Part shown: positions 8,807 to 19,122 of the stretch, one piece after another
How the letters are laid out: every line of letters starts with the position of its first letter
How positions within the stretch are numbered: the stretch's first letter is position 1
The notes under the pieces: generated by a model
The model's input: the letters and a program-made list of their open reading frames with translations, nothing else
Database searches by the model: none
Told to the model about the DNA's origin: nothing
Source: Streptomyces sp. NBC_01750
GTDB taxonomy: Bacteria; Actinomycetota; Actinomycetes; Streptomycetales; Streptomycetaceae
Length of the DNA stretch: 64,000 nt
Assembly (NCBI RefSeq): GCF_035918095.1
Contig: NZ_CP109137.1
Location: forward strand, 1,676,001-1,740,000
Reading direction: 5' to 3'
Program-made: the position numbers and the translations under genes

Positions 8807-9457
8807 TCATTCCGCCGCGGTGATCTCCACTCCCCCTCCGGTGACCTGCACGGACACGGCCGAGAGGTCACGCACGACGACATCGGCGACGAGCTCGGAA
8901 CGCTGGTGTGTTGTGGCCAAGCCCACGGTCCGCATACCGGCCGCGCGCCCCGCGGTCAGCCCCGCCGGCGCGTCCTCGAAGACGACGCAGCGCGCCGGAT
9001 CCAGGCCGAGCCGGCGCGCCCCGAGCAGGTAGGGCTCCGGGTCGGGCTTGCCGCGCTTGATGTCGTCGGCGGCGATCAGGCACTTGGGCCGGATGCCGAC
9101 CTCTTCGAGCCTGGCCTCGGCAAGCCGCCGGGTCGCGGAGGTGACCACGGCCCAGCGGTCCGCGGGCAGCCGCGCGAGCAGCTCGGCGGTGCCGGGCAGC
9201 AGGACGACTCCGCCGACCACGTCCTCGACCTCGAGCTGTTCGATACGGGCCAGGGCCTCGGGCACCATGCCCGCGGGCACCAGATCGGCGGCTATCTCCA
9301 TGGCGGGGCGGCCGTGGAGTTCGACGCGGGCGAAGTCCTCCGCCGTGATCCCGTACTCCCGCGCCCAGATTGCCCAGCATCGGTCGACGGACTCCATCGA
9401 GGAGACGAGCGTCCCGTCGTTGTCGAACAGCAGGGCATCGGCGTGGAGGATCTTCAT
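8807..9457 (-). CDS. HAD-superfamily hydrolase (sugar-phosphatase-like)
   Basis: This is a 216-residue cytosolic phosphatase of HAD subfamily IA. Motif I is LLFDNDGTL with both catalytic aspartates, motif II is TSAT, and motif III with IV is KRGKPDPEPY then VVFEDAPAG. The cap region lies between motifs I and II. The closest functional type is a beta-phosphoglucomutase or sugar-phosphatase-like enzyme, but the substrate is not predictable. ATG 9457 directly precedes the hydrophobic strand of motif I; longer in-frame extensions show no coding character. It is divergent from the membrane gene at 9528. Confidence 0.85.
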   Translation of the reverse strand: MKILHADALLFDNDGTLVSSMESVDRCWAIWAREYGITAEDFARVELHGRPAMEIAADLVPAGMVPEALARIEQLEVEDVVGGVVLLPGTAELLARLPADRWAVVTSATRRLAEARLEEVGIRPKCLIAADDIKRGKPDPEPYLLGARRLGLDPARCVVFEDAPAGLTAGRAAGMRTVGLATTHQRSELVADVVVRDLSAVSVQVTGGGVEITAAE

Positions 9458-9495
9458 GGTCGTCGACCATACGGGGCGCACGGGGCCGCGCGCAT

Positions 9496-9511
9496 CGGGC
9501 CTTTTGGCCCG
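9496..9511. promoter_or_regulatory. palindrome between divergent genes
   Basis: Six-base arms CGGGCC and GGCCCG flank TTTT, midway between the HAD gene start (9457) and the membrane gene start (9528). It is suitably placed for a shared operator, but no regulator is known. Confidence 0.3.
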
Positions 9512-9527
9512 TAATACCCTCGGGTCC

Positions 9528-9887
9528 ATGCTTGACGCCCTGACGGTCGCGGTCGCCGTGACCGCGCTCGCCCTCGCCGCCTGGTGCGGTTTCGCCACCT
9601 ACCGCGACCAGCCCACAAAGGACTGGCACTTCATCGGCATGGCCGTGGTGACGGTGCTGGCGCTCGCGCAACTGGTGGTCGGGATCGTGCAGCTGTCGCG
9701 CGGCGAGAAGGCGCAGGAGGGCACCGCGATCTTCATCGCGTATCTGATCGGCTCGTTCGCCGCGGTACCGGCGGCGGGCTTCCTGTCGCTCGCCGAGCGG
9801 ACCCGCTGGGGCTCGGCGACCGTCGCGGCCGGCGCGGTGGTCCTGGCAGTGCTCGAAGTACGGCTCTACGACATCTGGGGAGGCTGA
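9528..9887 (+). CDS. small integral membrane protein, four predicted TM segments
   Basis: This is a 119-residue hydrophobic protein of unknown function. Four hydrophobic stretches cover most of it, with short polar loops such as YRDQPTKDW and RGEKAQEG. A TACCCT box ending eight bases before the ATG suggests a leaderless transcript. It is followed after two bases by another membrane gene, so the two are probably co-transcribed. Confidence 0.8.
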   Translation: MLDALTVAVAVTALALAAWCGFATYRDQPTKDWHFIGMAVVTVLALAQLVVGIVQLSRGEKAQEGTAIFIAYLIGSFAAVPAAGFLSLAERTRWGSATVAAGAVVLAVLEVRLYDIWGG

Positions 9888-9889
9888 CG

Positions 9890-10363
9890 ATGGCCGAGAC
9901 CGGCACCGGAGAGCAGCGGACGAGGCAGCGGACCGGACTCGTCCAGGGACCCGGACTTCTGCTGCTCTGGCTGTACGGCGTGATGTCGGTGGGCGCGGTG
10001 TCGCGCTCGGTCTACCAGATCCTCACCGACTACGACTCGGCACCGCTCGCCCACACGCTCTCCGCCGTCGCGGCCGTGGTGTACGCGTTCATCACGTACA
10101 CCCTCGTGCGCGGCGGAGAGACGGCCCGCAGGGCGGCGCTGGTGTGCTGCGCCGCCGAGCTCGTGGGCGTACTGGTCGTCGGGACCTGGACCGTGGTGGA
10201 ACCGTCCGCCTTCCCGGACTCGACAGTCTGGTCGGCGTACGGCATGGGCTACCTCTTCATCCCGGTCGTGCTGCCGATCACCGGAATGCTCTGGCTGCGC
10301 CGGTCCCGTACGGACGCGGCGCAACCCGCCGGCCGGGACGGCCGGGGCGCGTTCCGGAAGTAG
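9890..10363 (+). CDS. integral membrane protein, four predicted TM segments
   Basis: This is a 157-residue protein with a short charged N-terminus, four hydrophobic segments (about 20-40, 52-72, 80-100 and 115-137) and a basic C-terminal tail. It starts two bases after the stop of the preceding small membrane gene, so the pair likely forms an operon. No family motif was recognised. Confidence 0.8.
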   Translation: MAETGTGEQRTRQRTGLVQGPGLLLLWLYGVMSVGAVSRSVYQILTDYDSAPLAHTLSAVAAVVYAFITYTLVRGGETARRAALVCCAAELVGVLVVGTWTVVEPSAFPDSTVWSAYGMGYLFIPVVLPITGMLWLRRSRTDAAQPAGRDGRGAFRK

Positions 10364-10389
10364 CGCCGTCCGACCGAAGGGCGGGGCCT

Positions 10390-10893
10390 CTATGCCCTGG
10401 CGACATAAGCGCGCGCGGCGGACTCCTTCTCCAGCGTGACGACTATGAGCCGCGGGCCGACCTGCTCGCTGGACACCTGCACATAGCCGCGGCTGCGGTA
10501 CAACCGCAGATTGCCGTCGCTGCGATGGCCGGTGAAGAGCTGGAACCGCCTGGCGGCCGGCTCCCCGGCGAAGCGCTCCTCGATCGCGTCCAGCAGTCGC
10601 CCACCCAGACCGTGGCGCTGCATCCGCGGATGGACGATGAGCTTGGCGATACGGGCCGTCCCGCCCTCGTCGACCCTGCCGCGTACGGAAGCCACCACCT
10701 CGTCGCCCAGCCGCGCCACCAGGGCGTGGCCCTGCGCTATTTCGGCCCGCAGACTGTCGAGGGACTGGGTGAGCGGCTCGATTCCGTAGTCGCCGTAGAG
10801 CTCGGCCTCGCTCTGGTAGCACAGATACTGCAGCTTGAGGATGTGCTCCGCGTCCTGCGCCGCTGCCGCTGAGATGGTCACGCTCATGCCCAT
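10390..10893 (-). CDS. GNAT N-acetyltransferase
   Basis: This 167-residue acetyltransferase has the canonical acetyl-CoA motif in IAKLIVHPRMQRHGLGGRLL and a C-terminal NLRLYRSRGY segment typical of GNAT enzymes. The substrate is unknown. ATG 10893 has GGAGG nine bases upstream; an in-frame ATG two codons later is also possible. Confidence 0.85.
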   Translation of the reverse strand: MGMSVTISAAAAQDAEHILKLQYLCYQSEAELYGDYGIEPLTQSLDSLRAEIAQGHALVARLGDEVVASVRGRVDEGGTARIAKLIVHPRMQRHGLGGRLLDAIEERFAGEPAARRFQLFTGHRSDGNLRLYRSRGYVQVSSEQVGPRLIVVTLEKESAARAYVARA

Positions 10894-10929
10894 GTGTGCA
10901 TGCCTCCCGCTCACCTGTCCGCCGGTTGT

Positions 10930-11463
10930 CTACCGCTCCTTTCCCCCGCGTTCAGGAGCGCCAACCTCTGCCGTCAGCATTCTGCGCAGGCATCCCAGGC
11001 AGCGGGAACGCATCGGTCCCAGACTGCCTTGTGAGATTCCCAACGTCCCTGCGATTTCCCGGTAGGTCGGGTCGTCCGGGGACAGCATCGCGGTGAGCAG
11101 GCGCGGGCAGTTCCCCGGCGTGCGCGCGACGGCGGCCCGCAACGAGAGGCGCCGCTCGGCCCGGAGCGCGGTGCATTCGGGGCTGCCGGCCGGGTCGGCG
11201 GAGGGCTCCTGGCCGTACGGGAGTTCACGGGCGGCCGTCCGCCGGGCGCGGCGTGCTTCCGCTCGCACGGCCGATTTGACCCAGCGAGCGGCGTCCGGCG
11301 GCGGACCGTCCCCGTCGAGCCGCTCGAGCAGCCGCACCCAGACGGCCTGTTCGAGGTCACCCGCCTCCATCGCGGTGCCCGGCGCCTCGGCCGTGGCCTC
11401 GGCGCCCACCAGCGGGCGCAACGCCCGGACCACATGGGCGGGGGTGTCTTCGAGAAGCCTCAT
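10930..11463 (-). CDS. RNA polymerase sigma-70 family (ECF-like) factor
   Basis: This 177-residue protein has a short sigma region 2-like half (GDLEQAVWVRLLERLDGDGP) and a region 4 helix-turn-helix near the C-terminus (SPDDPTYREIAGTLGISQ, then RSRCLGCLRRML). Such proteins direct RNA polymerase to a specific promoter set. No adjacent anti-sigma gene is seen. I chose ATG 11463 because the alternative GTG 11487 lies inside a very stable hairpin. Region 2 is weak, so promoter-opening activity is less certain. Confidence 0.75.
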   Translation of the reverse strand: MRLLEDTPAHVVRALRPLVGAEATAEAPGTAMEAGDLEQAVWVRLLERLDGDGPPPDAARWVKSAVRAEARRARRTAARELPYGQEPSADPAGSPECTALRAERRLSLRAAVARTPGNCPRLLTAMLSPDDPTYREIAGTLGISQGSLGPMRSRCLGCLRRMLTAEVGAPERGGKER

Positions 11464-11475
11464 GCCCGGCGGGAC

Positions 11476-11512
11476 GTGCCGTCGCACGGCGGCGGTTGCC
11501 GTGCGACGGCAC
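11476..11512 (-). terminator. perfect 15-bp hairpin, probable glpQ terminator
   Basis: Arms 11476-11490 and 11498-11512 are perfectly complementary around a 7-base loop. The hairpin lies 37 bases after the glpQ stop and 12 bases before the start codon of the sigma-like gene. It has no U run, which is usual in Streptomyces. Confidence 0.7.
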
Positions 11513-11549
11513 AGTCACCCCTTCGAGCGGGCCGGCGGTCGCCTGTGCG

Positions 11550-12695
11550 TCAGCCGCGGAAGTCGGCGACGGACAGCAGTCCCGTGTCCGAGTTGTCGGT
11601 GAAGATCCCGTCGATGCCGGTCTCGAAGTAGACCTTGAAGGCGCCGAATGCGTCGCCGTATGCGTTCGGGTCGGTGCCGCGCCGGAAGTCGGCGGGCAGG
11701 AAGGTGTTCTCGTTGCGCATCGTGTACGGGTGCAGGATCAGGTCCTTCGCGTGCGCGTCGCGCACCAGTGACGTCGGCGTGCCCAGCTTGCCGTTCGCGT
11801 CCTTCGGGATGACCAGGTCGAGGGTAGGGCCGATGCCCTGCGCGTACGACGCGATCCACTTCAGGCCATCGGGCTTGACGAGATCGGCGACGGTGCGCGG
11901 GTCGCCCGCCTGGACGAAGTCCCAGGGGCGGGTGTTCGCGGCCGACAGCAGGACGACGCGCGGCGAGTCGACAAGCCCGGCCAGCCGCTGGATGCTGCTC
12001 GGCTCGAACGACTGGAGAAACACGGGGGAGTTGCGGCGGTCGCGTCCGTACCGGCGCAGGAGCCTGGCCAGTCGCTCCTCGAGTCCGAGCCCGAGCCCCC
12101 TGAAGTAGGTGGGGTGCTTGGTCTCGACATGGAGCCAGACGGGACGGCCGCGCCGGTGGCCCTCCTTCTCGGCCCAGCGCAGCACCTCCTCGAAGGTGGG
12201 TATCGCCCAGCGGCCGTCGTAGAGGGTGTTCTCCTGGCGGTTGGCGGGGATCCGCTCCTTGGCGCGCAGTGTCTTCAGCTCGGCGAGCGTGAAGTCCTCG
12301 GTGAACCAGCCGGTGAGGCTGACGCCGTCGACGGACTTGGTGGTCCTGCGGGACGCGAACTCCGGGTGGGCCGCGACATCCGTCGTACCCGTGATGTCGT
12401 TCTCGTGACGGCATACGAGGTGGCCGTCCCGGGTCGGCACCAGATCCTGTTCGATGACATGCGCGCCCATGTCGAGGGCCAGCTGGTAGGAGCCGAGAGT
12501 GTGTTCGGGGCGGTAGCCACTGGCGCCGCGGTGGGCGATGATCGTCGGGCAGGGCAGGTCCTTGTACGAACCGTGTCCGCTGTTGCGCTCGTCCGCCCGT
12601 GCTGCCGTGGAGCCGAGCCCGATGGCGGCCGTGCCGAGCATCGCCGCTCCCACTACGGTCCGACGCCCGGGACCCCTGTCCGCACCCTGTGTCAT
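11550..12695 (-). CDS. glpQ: secreted glycerophosphodiester phosphodiesterase, Tat substrate
   Basis: This 381-residue enzyme hydrolyses glycerophosphodiesters to glycerol 3-phosphate and an alcohol outside the cell. The N-terminus has a twin-arginine signal (GRRTVVGAAMLG) and an Ala-x-Ala cleavage site near ARADE. The GDPD catalytic motifs are HRGASGYRPEHT and IEQDLVPTRDGHLV, with metal-ligand Glu and Asp, and a later HVETKHP. ATG 12695 has GGAGG six bases upstream. GlpQ genes of this type are phosphate-regulated in Streptomyces; only a weak PHO-box-like pattern was seen upstream. Confidence 0.93.
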   Translation of the reverse strand: MTQGADRGPGRRTVVGAAMLGTAAIGLGSTAARADERNSGHGSYKDLPCPTIIAHRGASGYRPEHTLGSYQLALDMGAHVIEQDLVPTRDGHLVCRHENDITGTTDVAAHPEFASRRTTKSVDGVSLTGWFTEDFTLAELKTLRAKERIPANRQENTLYDGRWAIPTFEEVLRWAEKEGHRRGRPVWLHVETKHPTYFRGLGLGLEERLARLLRRYGRDRRNSPVFLQSFEPSSIQRLAGLVDSPRVVLLSAANTRPWDFVQAGDPRTVADLVKPDGLKWIASYAQGIGPTLDLVIPKDANGKLGTPTSLVRDAHAKDLILHPYTMRNENTFLPADFRRGTDPNAYGDAFGAFKVYFETGIDGIFTDNSDTGLLSVADFRG

Positions 12696-12931
12696 CGATG
12701 TCCTCCGTGTGATGTCCCGCACCTGTCAAGCGACGCCCGATGTTATGCAGCTACGCCTTACATACGGCAGAGCCTGGACGAACGCAGTGGAAACACACGT
12801 CAACACTGCGTATCCGATCGATGAACCCGATGTGCGATCAGGTGTGACCCACGAGTATCGTCCTCACCTGCAGAGACTTCGCCGCCGCTACGTCCGCCCC
12901 CACGACACCCGCACATGACACGGAGGACCCG

Positions 12932-13603
12932 TTGTCCCGCTTGTCGCTCATCAAGGCAGTGCTAGGACCGTTCCTGCGCCTGATGTTCCGCCCACGGGTG
13001 GAAGGTGCCGGGAACATCCCGGGGACGGGGCCGGTGATCCTCGCCGGAAACCACCTCACGTTCATCGACTCGATGATCCTTCCGCTTGTCTGCGCCCGTC
13101 CGGTGTACTTCATCGGCAAGGACGAGTACGTCACGGGCAAGGGCGTCAAGGGTCGGCTGATGGCCTGGTTCTTCACAGGCTGCGGCATGATCCCGGTGGA
13201 CCGCGACGGTGCCAACGGCGGTGTGGCCGCGCTGATGACCGGCCGCCGGGTGCTGGAGGAGGGCAAGATCTTCGGCATCTACCCGGAGGGCACCCGCTCC
13301 CCCGACGGACGGCTCTACCGGGGCCGTACGGGCATCGCGCGGCTCACGCTGATGACCGGCGCGCCCGTGGTTCCGTTCGCGATGATCGGCACCGACAAGC
13401 TGCAGCCGGGCGGCGCCGGTCTGCCGCGGCCGGGCCGCGTGACGGTCCGTTTCGGCGAGCCGATGGAGTTCTCGCGGTACGACGGCATGGACCGTGACCG
13501 CTATGTGCTGCGCGCGGTGACGGACTCGGTGATGACCGAGGTCATGGAGCTGTCGGGCCAGGAGTACGTGGACATGTACGCAACGAAGGCGAAGGCTGCC
13601 TGA
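12932..13603 (+). CDS. 1-acyl-sn-glycerol-3-phosphate acyltransferase (PlsC family)
   Basis: This 223-residue membrane-associated acyltransferase should esterify lysophosphatidate or a related lipid. The HX4D catalytic motif is NHLTFID, the substrate-binding motif is YPEGTRSPDG, and PVVPFAMIGTD follows. The start is a TTG preceded by GGAGG. It is divergent from glpQ and followed by a strong terminator. Confidence 0.9.
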   Translation: MSRLSLIKAVLGPFLRLMFRPRVEGAGNIPGTGPVILAGNHLTFIDSMILPLVCARPVYFIGKDEYVTGKGVKGRLMAWFFTGCGMIPVDRDGANGGVAALMTGRRVLEEGKIFGIYPEGTRSPDGRLYRGRTGIARLTLMTGAPVVPFAMIGTDKLQPGGAGLPRPGRVTVRFGEPMEFSRYDGMDRDRYVLRAVTDSVMTEVMELSGQEYVDMYATKAKAA

Positions 13604-13634
13604 GCCGGTGGCTCCGGGGGTAGCGCGAAGTTGA

Positions 13635-13670
13635 GAGAAGGGCCGGACCCCACGGGGTCCGGCCCTTCTC
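13635..13670 (+). terminator. terminator of the acyltransferase gene
   Basis: Seventeen-base complementary arms (13635-13651 and 13654-13670) form a very stable hairpin 31 bases after the acyltransferase stop. It can work in both directions, facing the exporter operon's 3' end. Confidence 0.85.
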
Positions 13671-13766
13671 CCGTTGTCGCTCACCCTTATGGGCGCCGTC
13701 CGTCCGACGGAAATTCGAGGACCCTCAGGTGGCCTTGCGGGTGCTCATGAACCGGCGCTCGAGACC

Positions 13767-15311
13767 TCAAAGGTGCTCGATGCCTTCCTCGAGCTTCTGG
13801 CCGCGCAGCATGAACCACGCCGCGACGGCCGTTGCGAAGAGTACGGCCGCGCCGATCGCGGCCGCCGTCTGGAAGCCGTCGGTGAAGGCGTCCTGCGCGG
13901 CCGACAGCATCGCCGCGCCCTGATCCTGCGGCAGGTCCTTGGCCGACTCGACCGCGCCGCCGAGTGAGTCGTGCGCCGACGCGGCCGCCTCGGCGGGGAT
14001 GCCCGGCGGGGCGGTGAAGCCGCGGTAGATGCCGGTCACGATGGATCCGAGCAGGGCGATGCCGAGCGCCGCGCCCAGCTCGTACGCCGTCTCCGACACC
14101 GCGGAGGCCGCGCCCGCCTGCTCCTTGGGCACGCTGGAGAGGATGACGTCCGCGGTCACGGTGAAGGCGAGACCCGCTCCGACACCGCCGATGAACAGCG
14201 CGATACCGAGCGCCACGACCCCGGTGGACGCGGTGATCGCCGTACAGGCCGCGAGTGCGAGTCCGACCGCCGTCAGTCCGCTGGACACCGCGCTGCGTAC
14301 GGAGGCTCTGCGGGCGAGATGGCCGGCCAGCAGGCCCGCGCCCACCGCGCCGATCGCGGCGGGCAGTTCGATCAGTCCCGCCTCCAACGGCGAGCGCATC
14401 TGCACCAGTTGCAGGAACTGCGAGAGGAAGAAGACCAGGCCGGACAGGCCGAGAATGGTCAGCAGATCGGCGAGGACCGCGCCGGAGAAGCCGCGGTGGT
14501 GGAAGAGCCGCATGTCCAGCAGTGGCGAGTCGAGTGTCAGCTGCCGCCGGGCGAACCAGTACAGAGCTGCCAGTCCGATGACGGCGGCTGCCGCGATGTC
14601 CAGGCGGAAGCCGTGCACCGCCGTCTCCTTGACGGCGTAGACGATGCTGACCATGCCGATCAGCGAGAGGCCGACGCTGATCAGGTCCCAGGGGCCGGGG
14701 TTGGGGTCGCGGGATTCCGGCAGCAGCTTGATGCCGACCAGTACCAGTACCGCCATCACGGGCAGGTTGATCAGGAAGACCGAGCCCCACCAGAAGTTCT
14801 CCAGCAGGAAGCCGCCGACGACAGGTCCGACCGCGGCGCCCGCGGAGGCCGCCGCGCCCCAGATGCCGACCGCCAGGCTGCGTTCCTTGGGGTCGTGGAA
14901 GATATTGCGGATCAGCGCGAGCGTGGACGGCATCAGGGTGGCGCCCGCGACACCGAGCAGGGCCCGCGCGAGGATCATCATCTCCGGGCTCGTGGCGTAG
15001 GCGTTGAGGACGGAGACCGCGCCGAACGCGACCGCACCGATCAGCAGCAGCTTCTTGCGGCCGATACGGTCGCCGAGGCTGCCCATCGAGACGAGCAGTC
15101 CGGCGATGATGAACGAGTAGACGTCGCCGATCCAGAGCAGCTGGGTGCCGGTGGGCTGCAGGTCCTCGCTGAGGAACGGCGTCGCGAGGCCGAGCACGGT
15201 CGCATCGACCGCGACCAGCAGCACGGCGAGGACGAGGACGGCCAGCGCGAGCCAGCGGCCGGGACTGCGTACCGATCCGCTCTGCGTCGTCTGCCGGTCG
15301 GTACTGGTCAT
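13767..15311 (-). CDS. MFS drug exporter, DHA2 (14-TM) family
   Basis: This 514-residue transporter has about 14 transmembrane segments. Motif A is GSLGDRIGRKK and motif C is GAAASAGAAVGPVVGG; the latter marks antiporters that export drugs in exchange for protons. The first membrane helix has VAVDATVLGLATP, typical of the EmrB/QacA group. It overlaps the tetR gene by four bases and is therefore expected to be induced when the TetR repressor binds its ligand. The exported compound is unknown. Confidence 0.92.
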   Translation of the reverse strand: MTSTDRQTTQSGSVRSPGRWLALAVLVLAVLLVAVDATVLGLATPFLSEDLQPTGTQLLWIGDVYSFIIAGLLVSMGSLGDRIGRKKLLLIGAVAFGAVSVLNAYATSPEMMILARALLGVAGATLMPSTLALIRNIFHDPKERSLAVGIWGAAASAGAAVGPVVGGFLLENFWWGSVFLINLPVMAVLVLVGIKLLPESRDPNPGPWDLISVGLSLIGMVSIVYAVKETAVHGFRLDIAAAAVIGLAALYWFARRQLTLDSPLLDMRLFHHRGFSGAVLADLLTILGLSGLVFFLSQFLQLVQMRSPLEAGLIELPAAIGAVGAGLLAGHLARRASVRSAVSSGLTAVGLALAACTAITASTGVVALGIALFIGGVGAGLAFTVTADVILSSVPKEQAGAASAVSETAYELGAALGIALLGSIVTGIYRGFTAPPGIPAEAAASAHDSLGGAVESAKDLPQDQGAAMLSAAQDAFTDGFQTAAAIGAAVLFATAVAAWFMLRGQKLEEGIEHL

Positions 15312-15859
15312 TCCCTCACGCTCCGTCGTGCGCCGCCGAGCAGCAACTCGACGATCATGTACTGGAAATCCTTGGCAGCGACCCGCCCCTCCTGCACCGA
15401 CCAGGCGCCGGAGCCGACGAGCCCGTAGAGGGCTTCGGTCAGCCAGGCGGGCGTGAGGTCGATACGGAACTCGCCCTGTTCCTGCCCCCGCCGGAAGAGC
15501 GCGGAGACACGGGCGTCGAGGCGGTTCCAGCCCTCGTTCACCTGGTCGCCCTCGAAGAGCTGGTTCTCGGTGACGAGGAAGGCGAGCAGGGGGGCGGCGG
15601 ACTCCACTTCGGCGACGAGCCGCCGCAGCGCGTCCTCGGCGGTGCCGTCGTCGAGCCGGGCTGCGTCGAGGGCCGCCTCGAACTCCTGGATGCCGAGGTC
15701 TTCGAGGGCCTTGACAAGGGAGTGCCGCCCGGCGAAGTGCCGGTGCAGGGTGGCGCGTCCGATACCCGCGGCCCGGGCCACCTCGTCCATGGTGGCGGTC
15801 GCTTTACGGGAGAGCAGGGCGGCGGCGGTACGCAGAACCTGTTCGCGGTCGACTGTCAT
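15308..15859 (-). CDS. TetR-family repressor of the adjacent exporter
   Basis: This 183-residue regulator has a TetR helix-turn-helix at about residues 22-45 (TMDEVARAAGIGRATLHRHF). Its C-terminal ligand domain ends with YGLVGSGAW. It starts at ATG 15859, only 19 bases from an 18-bp perfect palindrome, and its stop overlaps the exporter start (ATGA). The arrangement is the classic autoregulated tetR-exporter operon. Confidence 0.92.
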   Translation of the reverse strand: MTVDREQVLRTAAALLSRKATATMDEVARAAGIGRATLHRHFAGRHSLVKALEDLGIQEFEAALDAARLDDGTAEDALRRLVAEVESAAPLLAFLVTENQLFEGDQVNEGWNRLDARVSALFRRGQEQGEFRIDLTPAWLTEALYGLVGSGAWSVQEGRVAAKDFQYMIVELLLGGARRSVRE

Positions 15860-15878
15860 GAGACAACCATAACCCACA

Positions 15879-15896
15879 TGAGACATGAATGTCTCA
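15879..15896. promoter_or_regulatory. probable TetR operator
   Basis: TGAGACAT and ATGTCTCA are perfect inverted 8-base arms separated by GA. The site ends 19 bases upstream of the tetR start, where it would overlap the promoter. A second TGAGACA half-site occurs at 15859-15865. Confidence 0.8.
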
Positions 15897-16270
15897 TTAG
15901 ATGTTCGAGCTGTCGGCGCCGGCCGAGCGGTACGAACCCGTCCGGGCCACCACCTGAAAGGGCGAGGCGAACCAGGGCGGCCTCACCTCGGCCTGCCCGC
16001 ACTGCCGTACAGCGACTGGCCCGAGACGCACGGAAAGGCCCCTCGCGGGACCTTCCGGAAGACGCAGTGCTTCCTGGTGACGACCTCCTGGAACGCGCGG
16101 TGGAGCGGCCGTTCGCCCGGATCGACGACGACATCGCGGCCAGGGACCACGAGTGGGTGGAACAACAGCAGCGGCCGCCGCCCTGTTGCTGCGCGACGAT
16201 GAGAGGGTCGGACGGCTCCGGCCCGGACTTCGACGCGCTCGCCAACTGGGCGGCGGCGCTGTGGCGATGC
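15897..16270 (+). pseudogene. decayed gene remnant between tetR and argH
   Basis: This stretch has no intact gene. Two pieces have near-perfect G/C third positions: a start-like piece from ATG 15901 (MFELSAPAERYEPVRATT, then TGA), and a piece from about 16058 to 16265 in another frame (DDLLERAVERPFARIDDDI, and later DFDALANWAAALW). Together they look like one plus-strand gene broken by deletions and frameshifts. No family was recognised. Confidence 0.35.
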
Positions 16271-17710
<1,440 letters not shown>

Positions 17711-17811
17711 TCAGGAGGGTGGATGTGCGCCCCCGGGGCCCCTGCGGGCCTGGGGGGGACCACCACCCCGCCGTAGAGGAACGGGGAGGCGGCTCTCGTA
17801 CGCCTATCGAA

Positions 17812-19005
17812 TCAGGCGAGGTCGCGCCGCGCCGCGATCTTCGACGACAGGCCGAAGATCTCGATGAAGCCCTGCGCCTTCGACTGGTCGAACGTGTCGC
17901 CCGAGTCGTACGTCGCCAGGTTGAAGTCGTACAGCGACTCCTCGGACTTCCGGCCGGTGACGACGGCGCGTCCGCCCTGCAGGGTCATCCGGATGTCACC
18001 GGTGACGTGCTGGTTGGCCTCGTTGATGAAGCCGTCCAGGGCTCGCTTGAGGGGGGAGAACCACAGGCCGTCGTAGACCATCTCGCCCCAGCGCTGCTCG
18101 ACCTGCCGCTTGTAGCGGGCCAGCTCGCGCTCGACCGTGACGTTCTCCAGTTCCTGGTGGGCGGTGATCAGCGCGATCGCGCCCGGAGCCTCGTACACCT
18201 CACGGGACTTGATGCCGACAAGACGGTCCTCGACCATGTCGATCCGGCCGATGCCCTGCGCGCCGGCCCGCTCGTTGAGCTGCTGGATCGCCTGCAGGAC
18301 GGTGACGGGCTTGCCGTCGATGGCGACCGGGACGCCCTCCTTGAAGGAGATGACGACCTCGTCGGCCTCGCGCTGCACGGCCGGGTTCGAGGTGTACTCG
18401 TAGATGTCCTCGATCGGCCCGTTCCAGATGTCCTCCAGGAAGCCGGTCTCGACGGCCCGCCCGAAGACGTTCTGGTCGATGGAGTACGGCGACTTCTTGG
18501 TGGTCGCGATCGGGAGCTGCTTCTCCTCGCAGAAGGCGATCGCCTTGTCCCGGGTCATGGCGTAGTCACGGACCGGCGCGATGCACTTCAGATCGGGGCC
18601 GAGCGCGGAGATACCGGCCTCGAACCGCACCTGGTCATTGCCCTTGCCGGTGCAGCCGTGGGCGACGATGCCCGCATTGTGCTTCTTGGCGGCGGCGACG
18701 AGGTGCTTGACGATCGTCGGCCGGGAGAGGGCTGAGACCAGCGGGTAGCGGTCCATGTAGAGGGCGTTGGCCTTGATCGCCGGGAGGCAGTACTCGTCGG
18801 CGAACTCATCCTTGGCGTCGGCGACCTCGGCCTCGACAGCACCGCAGGCGAGCGCGCGCTTGCGGATGACGTCCAGGTCCTCGCCGCCCTGGCCGACGTC
18901 CACGGCAACGGCGATGACCTCGGCGCCCGTCTCCTCGGCGATCCAGCCGATGGCGACGGAGGTGTCCAGACCGCCCGAATAGGCGAGTACGACGCGCTCG
19001 GTCAC
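17812..19005 (-). CDS. argG: argininosuccinate synthase
   Basis: This 397-residue ATP-dependent ligase joins citrulline and aspartate. The P-loop-like [11 protein letters not shown] lies at the N-terminus, with [14 protein letters not shown] and SPYSIDQN further on. GTG 19005 follows AAGGAG, which fixes the start. Upstream is a strong promoter overlapped by ARG-box-like sequence, consistent with repression by ArgR. Confidence 0.97.
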   Translation of the reverse strand: MTERVVLAYSGGLDTSVAIGWIAEETGAEVIAVAVDVGQGGEDLDVIRKRALACGAVEAEVADAKDEFADEYCLPAIKANALYMDRYPLVSALSRPTIVKHLVAAAKKHNAGIVAHGCTGKGNDQVRFEAGISALGPDLKCIAPVRDYAMTRDKAIAFCEEKQLPIATTKKSPYSIDQNVFGRAVETGFLEDIWNGPIEDIYEYTSNPAVQREADEVVISFKEGVPVAIDGKPVTVLQAIQQLNERAGAQGIGRIDMVEDRLVGIKSREVYEAPGAIALITAHQELENVTVERELARYKRQVEQRWGEMVYDGLWFSPLKRALDGFINEANQHVTGDIRMTLQGGRAVVTGRKSEESLYDFNLATYDSGDTFDQSKAQGFIEIFGLSSKIAARRDLA

Positions 19006-19017
19006 TGGTTTCTCCTT

Positions 19018-19070
19018 ACGATGCATTCGGTGATGGGTATAACTATGCAGTCCTCCGTATGTTTTGTCAA
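19018..19070 (-). promoter_or_regulatory. argG promoter with ARG-box-like operator
   Basis: On the minus strand, TTGACA (19070-19065) and CATAGT (19047-19042) are 17 bases apart. TGCATAGTTATACC and a second TGCAT motif overlap and follow the -10 box. These AT-rich TGCAT elements match the general form of ArgR operators in actinobacteria. Confidence 0.7.
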
Positions 19071-19122
19071 CGCGGTCCGTACGGAGCACGGCGGGTGATC
19101 GATCACCGCGGATAATCCCCGT

